Source: Novilysobacter antarcticus (lineage in GTDB: Bacteria > Pseudomonadota > Gammaproteobacteria > Xanthomonadales > Xanthomonadaceae). Taken from it: a stretch of DNA of 64,000 nucleotides. The notes under the pieces are model-generated. The model was given only the letters and a program-made list of their open reading frames with translations. It had not been told where the DNA came from and made no database searches. The translations under genes and the position numbers were made by a program. Where the stretch lies: the NCBI RefSeq assembly GCF_019802285.1, contig NZ_JAIEUJ010000001.1, positions 434,001 through 498,000 of the forward strand. Reading direction: 5' to 3'. How positions within the stretch are numbered: the first letter of the stretch is position 1; the number at the start of each line of letters is the position of its first letter. Below are positions 62,033-64,000 of the stretch, piece by piece.

Positions 62033-63475
62033 ATGTATCGCACTCAGGTGGAGCCGGGCTGGAGTCTGGACGCGTGGCGGGGACGGGCGCGCGCCGCACT
62101 TGCCATTGGCGTCGCGCCTGAAGACCTGCAGTGGGACGGCGACGCGCAGCAGGGGCTGGCACTGGGCGCGCCGCTGCCGGACGCACCGGAAGCCGGCGCC
62201 CAGCTGCTCGTACCGGCGCGGTTTATGGACCTGGCCAGCGCCGTGCTGTGCCACCGCGACACAGGCCGCCATGGCCTGCTGTACCGGTTGCTGTGGCGGA
62301 TCGTGAAGGGTGAGCGCCGCCTGTTGGATCGCGCCACCGATCCGGACGTGGTGGCCGCCTCTACGCTGGCCGCCGCGGTGCGCCGCGACAGCCACAAGAT
62401 GAAAGCATTTGTGCGCTTTCGGCAGATCGAAGAGGGCGAGGAGGCCTACGTGGCGTGGTTCGAGCCCGACCACTGGATCCTTGATCGGGTCGCGCCGTTC
62501 TTCGCCAAACGCTTTGCAGGGATGCGCTGGGCGATCCTCACGCCCTACCGCAGCGTGCGCTGGGACGGCGCGGTCTTGACGTTCGGTCCCGGCGGGGTAC
62601 GCGCCGACGCACCTGCCGACGACGCGCGCGAGGACCTGTGGCGCACCTACTACGCCAACATCTTCAACCCGGCCCGCCTCAACCCGACGATGATGCGGCA
62701 GGAGATGCCGCAGAAATACTGGAAGGGGCTGCCCGAGGCCGCGCTGCTGCCCTCACTGATGCGCGAGGCTGGCAGCCGTGTGCGCGACATGGCCGAACGC
62801 GAGGCGCAGGCGCCGCGCCGCAAAATTCCCGCGCGTCACACCGCGCCGTCGCCGGTCGACACGGGCGGACTGGTGGCAGCGCGTGCACAGGCAGCCGACT
62901 GCCGTCGCTGCCCGTTGTGGGAGCCGGCCACCCAGACGGTCTGGGGCGAGGGGCCGGAGGACGCGCGCTTGATGTTCATCGGTGAACAGCCCGGAGACGC
63001 CGAGGACCTGACCGGCCGGCCGTTTGTCGGCCCCGCCGGGGCGCTGCTCGACCGTGCGTTCGCCGACGCCGGCATCGACCGGGCGGCGGCGTATCTGACC
63101 AACGCCGTCAAGCATTTCCGATTCGAACAGCGTGGCAAGGTGCGATTGCACAAGCGGCCGGACTCGGGCCACGTGCGCGCCTGCCACACGTGGCTGCAGC
63201 GAGAGCTGGCGACCGTGCGACCGGACACGGTTGTGTGTCTGGGCGCGACCGCGGCGTCGGCGGTTTTCGGTACGGGCTTCAAGCACACGCAGGAGCGCGG
63301 ACGCTGGCACACGCTGGGCAACGGCGTGCGGGCGATGGCCACCGTGCATCCGGCGTGGGTGCTCCGTCAGCCTGCAGCGGCGCGGGAGTCCGCTTACCGT
63401 GTACTGGTCGCGGACCTTGCTGCGGTTTCGTCGGGGGTCAATGAACCGACGCGAGTGAATGTCAGATCGCAGTAA
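62033..63475 (+). CDS. udgX: DUF4130 domain fused to UdgX-type uracil-DNA-binding glycosylase
   Basis: 480 residues. The N-terminal about 250 residues are a DUF4130 domain (RDSHKMKAFVRFRQIEEGEE, WAILTPYRSVRWDG, MRQEMPQKYWKGLPEA). The C-terminal half is a family-4-like UDG: CRRCPLWEPATQTVWGEGP, IGEQPGDAEDLTGRPFVGPA and ATVHPAWVLR. The loop KHFRFEQRGKVRLHKRP contains the His that forms the covalent link to the uracil site in UdgX, with Lys-Val-Arg where Mycobacterium has Lys-Arg-Arg. Start ATG 62033 follows a short gap after the radical SAM gene; the two are co-transcribed. Confidence 0.92.
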   Translation: MYRTQVEPGWSLDAWRGRARAALAIGVAPEDLQWDGDAQQGLALGAPLPDAPEAGAQLLVPARFMDLASAVLCHRDTGRHGLLYRLLWRIVKGERRLLDRATDPDVVAASTLAAAVRRDSHKMKAFVRFRQIEEGEEAYVAWFEPDHWILDRVAPFFAKRFAGMRWAILTPYRSVRWDGAVLTFGPGGVRADAPADDAREDLWRTYYANIFNPARLNPTMMRQEMPQKYWKGLPEAALLPSLMREAGSRVRDMAEREAQAPRRKIPARHTAPSPVDTGGLVAARAQAADCRRCPLWEPATQTVWGEGPEDARLMFIGEQPGDAEDLTGRPFVGPAGALLDRAFADAGIDRAAAYLTNAVKHFRFEQRGKVRLHKRPDSGHVRACHTWLQRELATVRPDTVVCLGATAASAVFGTGFKHTQERGRWHTLGNGVRAMATVHPAWVLRQPAAARESAYRVLVADLAAVSSGVNEPTRVNVRSQ

Positions 63476-63606
63476 ATAGGTATCGTCAGGGATCGAATCG
63501 AAGGTTTTTATAGTGGCGCAATCAAATGGCCCAACCGCAATCCCTGTCCGGTCCGATGACTGCCTGCCGTACACTCGGTCATGCCCACCGTGCGCGAGAG
63601 GACGTC

Positions 63607-64000
63607 ATGAAAGTATCCATTTCGATAATGTCGCTATGCGTGTTCGCACTGGCTGCCTGCTCGGGCGGCGGCGCTTCGACTGATACGTCCGCGGCTGATG
63701 GCATGGCATCGGCGACAGCGGCAGCGTCAACGCCCACGCCAAATGAGTCCGTCATGGGCGACAGCGCACCGACACCGCAGGGTGACTGCGACCTGCTTTC
63801 TGCCGATGAAATCGCCGCCGCGTTCGCAGGCAAGCTCACGGTGACTCGAAATAGTGGTCACGGTGAACGGGGCGGCAGCTGCACCTACTACATCGCGGAA
63901 GTTCCCGAGGGGCAGCTCATCCTGCAGGCCGGCGATGAAGCGGCATATCTCGCGAAGAAGGAAAGCTATTCCAGCTATCGCGGGGTGAAGATGGAGCCGA
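63607..64000 (+). CDS. Lipoprotein of unknown function (partial, runs off the window)
   Basis: At least 131 residues, with no stop by the window's end. The N-terminus SIMSLCVFALAACSGGGAST has a lipobox (LAAC). After a Ser/Thr/Ala-rich linker a domain begins with DCDLLSADEIAAAFAGKLTV and SCTYYIAEVP, with two Cys that may pair. This DLLSxxE...CxY pattern occurs in several unrelated lipoprotein families, so no function is given. GAGAGGA lies 9 nt before the ATG. Confidence 0.8.
   Translation, partial: MKVSISIMSLCVFALAACSGGGASTDTSAADGMASATAAASTPTPNESVMGDSAPTPQGDCDLLSADEIAAAFAGKLTVTRNSGHGERGGSCTYYIAEVPEGQLILQAGDEAAYLAKKESYSSYRGVKMEP

Noticed and set aside
1-64000. CRISPR arrays, tRNA or rRNA genes
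   Set aside because: No regularly spaced direct repeats, tRNA T-loop plus CCA-end patterns or rRNA signatures were seen while reading both strands.

Overview
The window is high-GC, gene-dense DNA most like the chromosome of a Lysobacter/Luteimonas-type gammaproteobacterium (Lysobacteraceae, formerly Xanthomonadaceae). The grounds are the his gene order with a fused hisIE, the mtnCDB set, a leucine-degradation cluster with a fused IcmF mutase, a lipobox-bearing subtilase autotransporter and the DUF2388/DUF4105 pair. This assignment rests on recognising families by eye, not on a database search. I saw no rRNA, tRNA or CRISPR array.

Core metabolism fills the left half. Positions 1-3110 hold the end of the histidine operon (hisB'-hisH-hisA-hisF-hisIE). 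A secreted calcineurin-type phosphoesterase follows. A minus-strand run (9760 down to 4952) carries two sodium-coupled transporters (NhaC family and NSS family) leading into the methionine-salvage genes mtnB-mtnD-mtnC. Next come a NUDIX hydrolase, then serA divergent from a D-2-hydroxyglutarate-dehydrogenase-like flavoprotein, then a DUF2388/DUF4105 envelope pair, and efpL with a small membrane protein. From 16.7 to 36.9 kb lies a dispersed leucine/isovalerate and short-chain acyl-CoA module: SDR, HMG-CoA lyase, methylcrotonyl-CoA carboxylase alpha and beta, methylglutaconyl-CoA hydratase, thiolase, isovaleryl-CoA dehydrogenase, leucine dehydrogenase and IcmF. It is interrupted by a cytochrome c-FTR1 iron permease, two alanine-rich lipoproteins and an S8 autotransporter.

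Directly after icmF the character changes. Positions 36.9-43.3 kb form an accessory island. It has a two-gene, lower-GC cassette (an unrecognised, apparently helical protein plus a PD-(D/E)XK nuclease-like protein), a decayed RAYT transposase, a DUF2075 nuclease-helicase overlapping a membrane NERD protein, and a small unknown protein. Two broken pieces of a glutathione-synthase-like gene flank a membrane-anchored serine hydrolase at 43.3-45.5 kb. A DsrE-like protein, a dienelactone hydrolase, a SIMPL protein and an Mrr-like membrane protein follow.

Positions 49.1-55.4 kb hold an orphan type VI secretion unit (vgrG, a 986-residue cargo effector and a lipoprotein that is probably its immunity protein). 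GC content falls abruptly inside the effector. Positions 55.5-59.3 kb hold a translationally coupled trio (N-formylglutamate amidohydrolase-like, DUF1704 'QEGLA' protein, glutathione-synthase-like ATP-grasp). The right end has DUF427, an AhpD-like protein, a truncated yceH, and a probable DNA-repair pair (radical SAM protein and DUF4130-UdgX fusion) behind a perfect inverted repeat. A partial lipoprotein gene closes the window.

The best candidates for something undescribed are the two-gene nuclease cassette (36952-39393), the T6SS effector/immunity pair (49093-52802) and the ATP-grasp/QEGLA/amidohydrolase trio (55544-59294).
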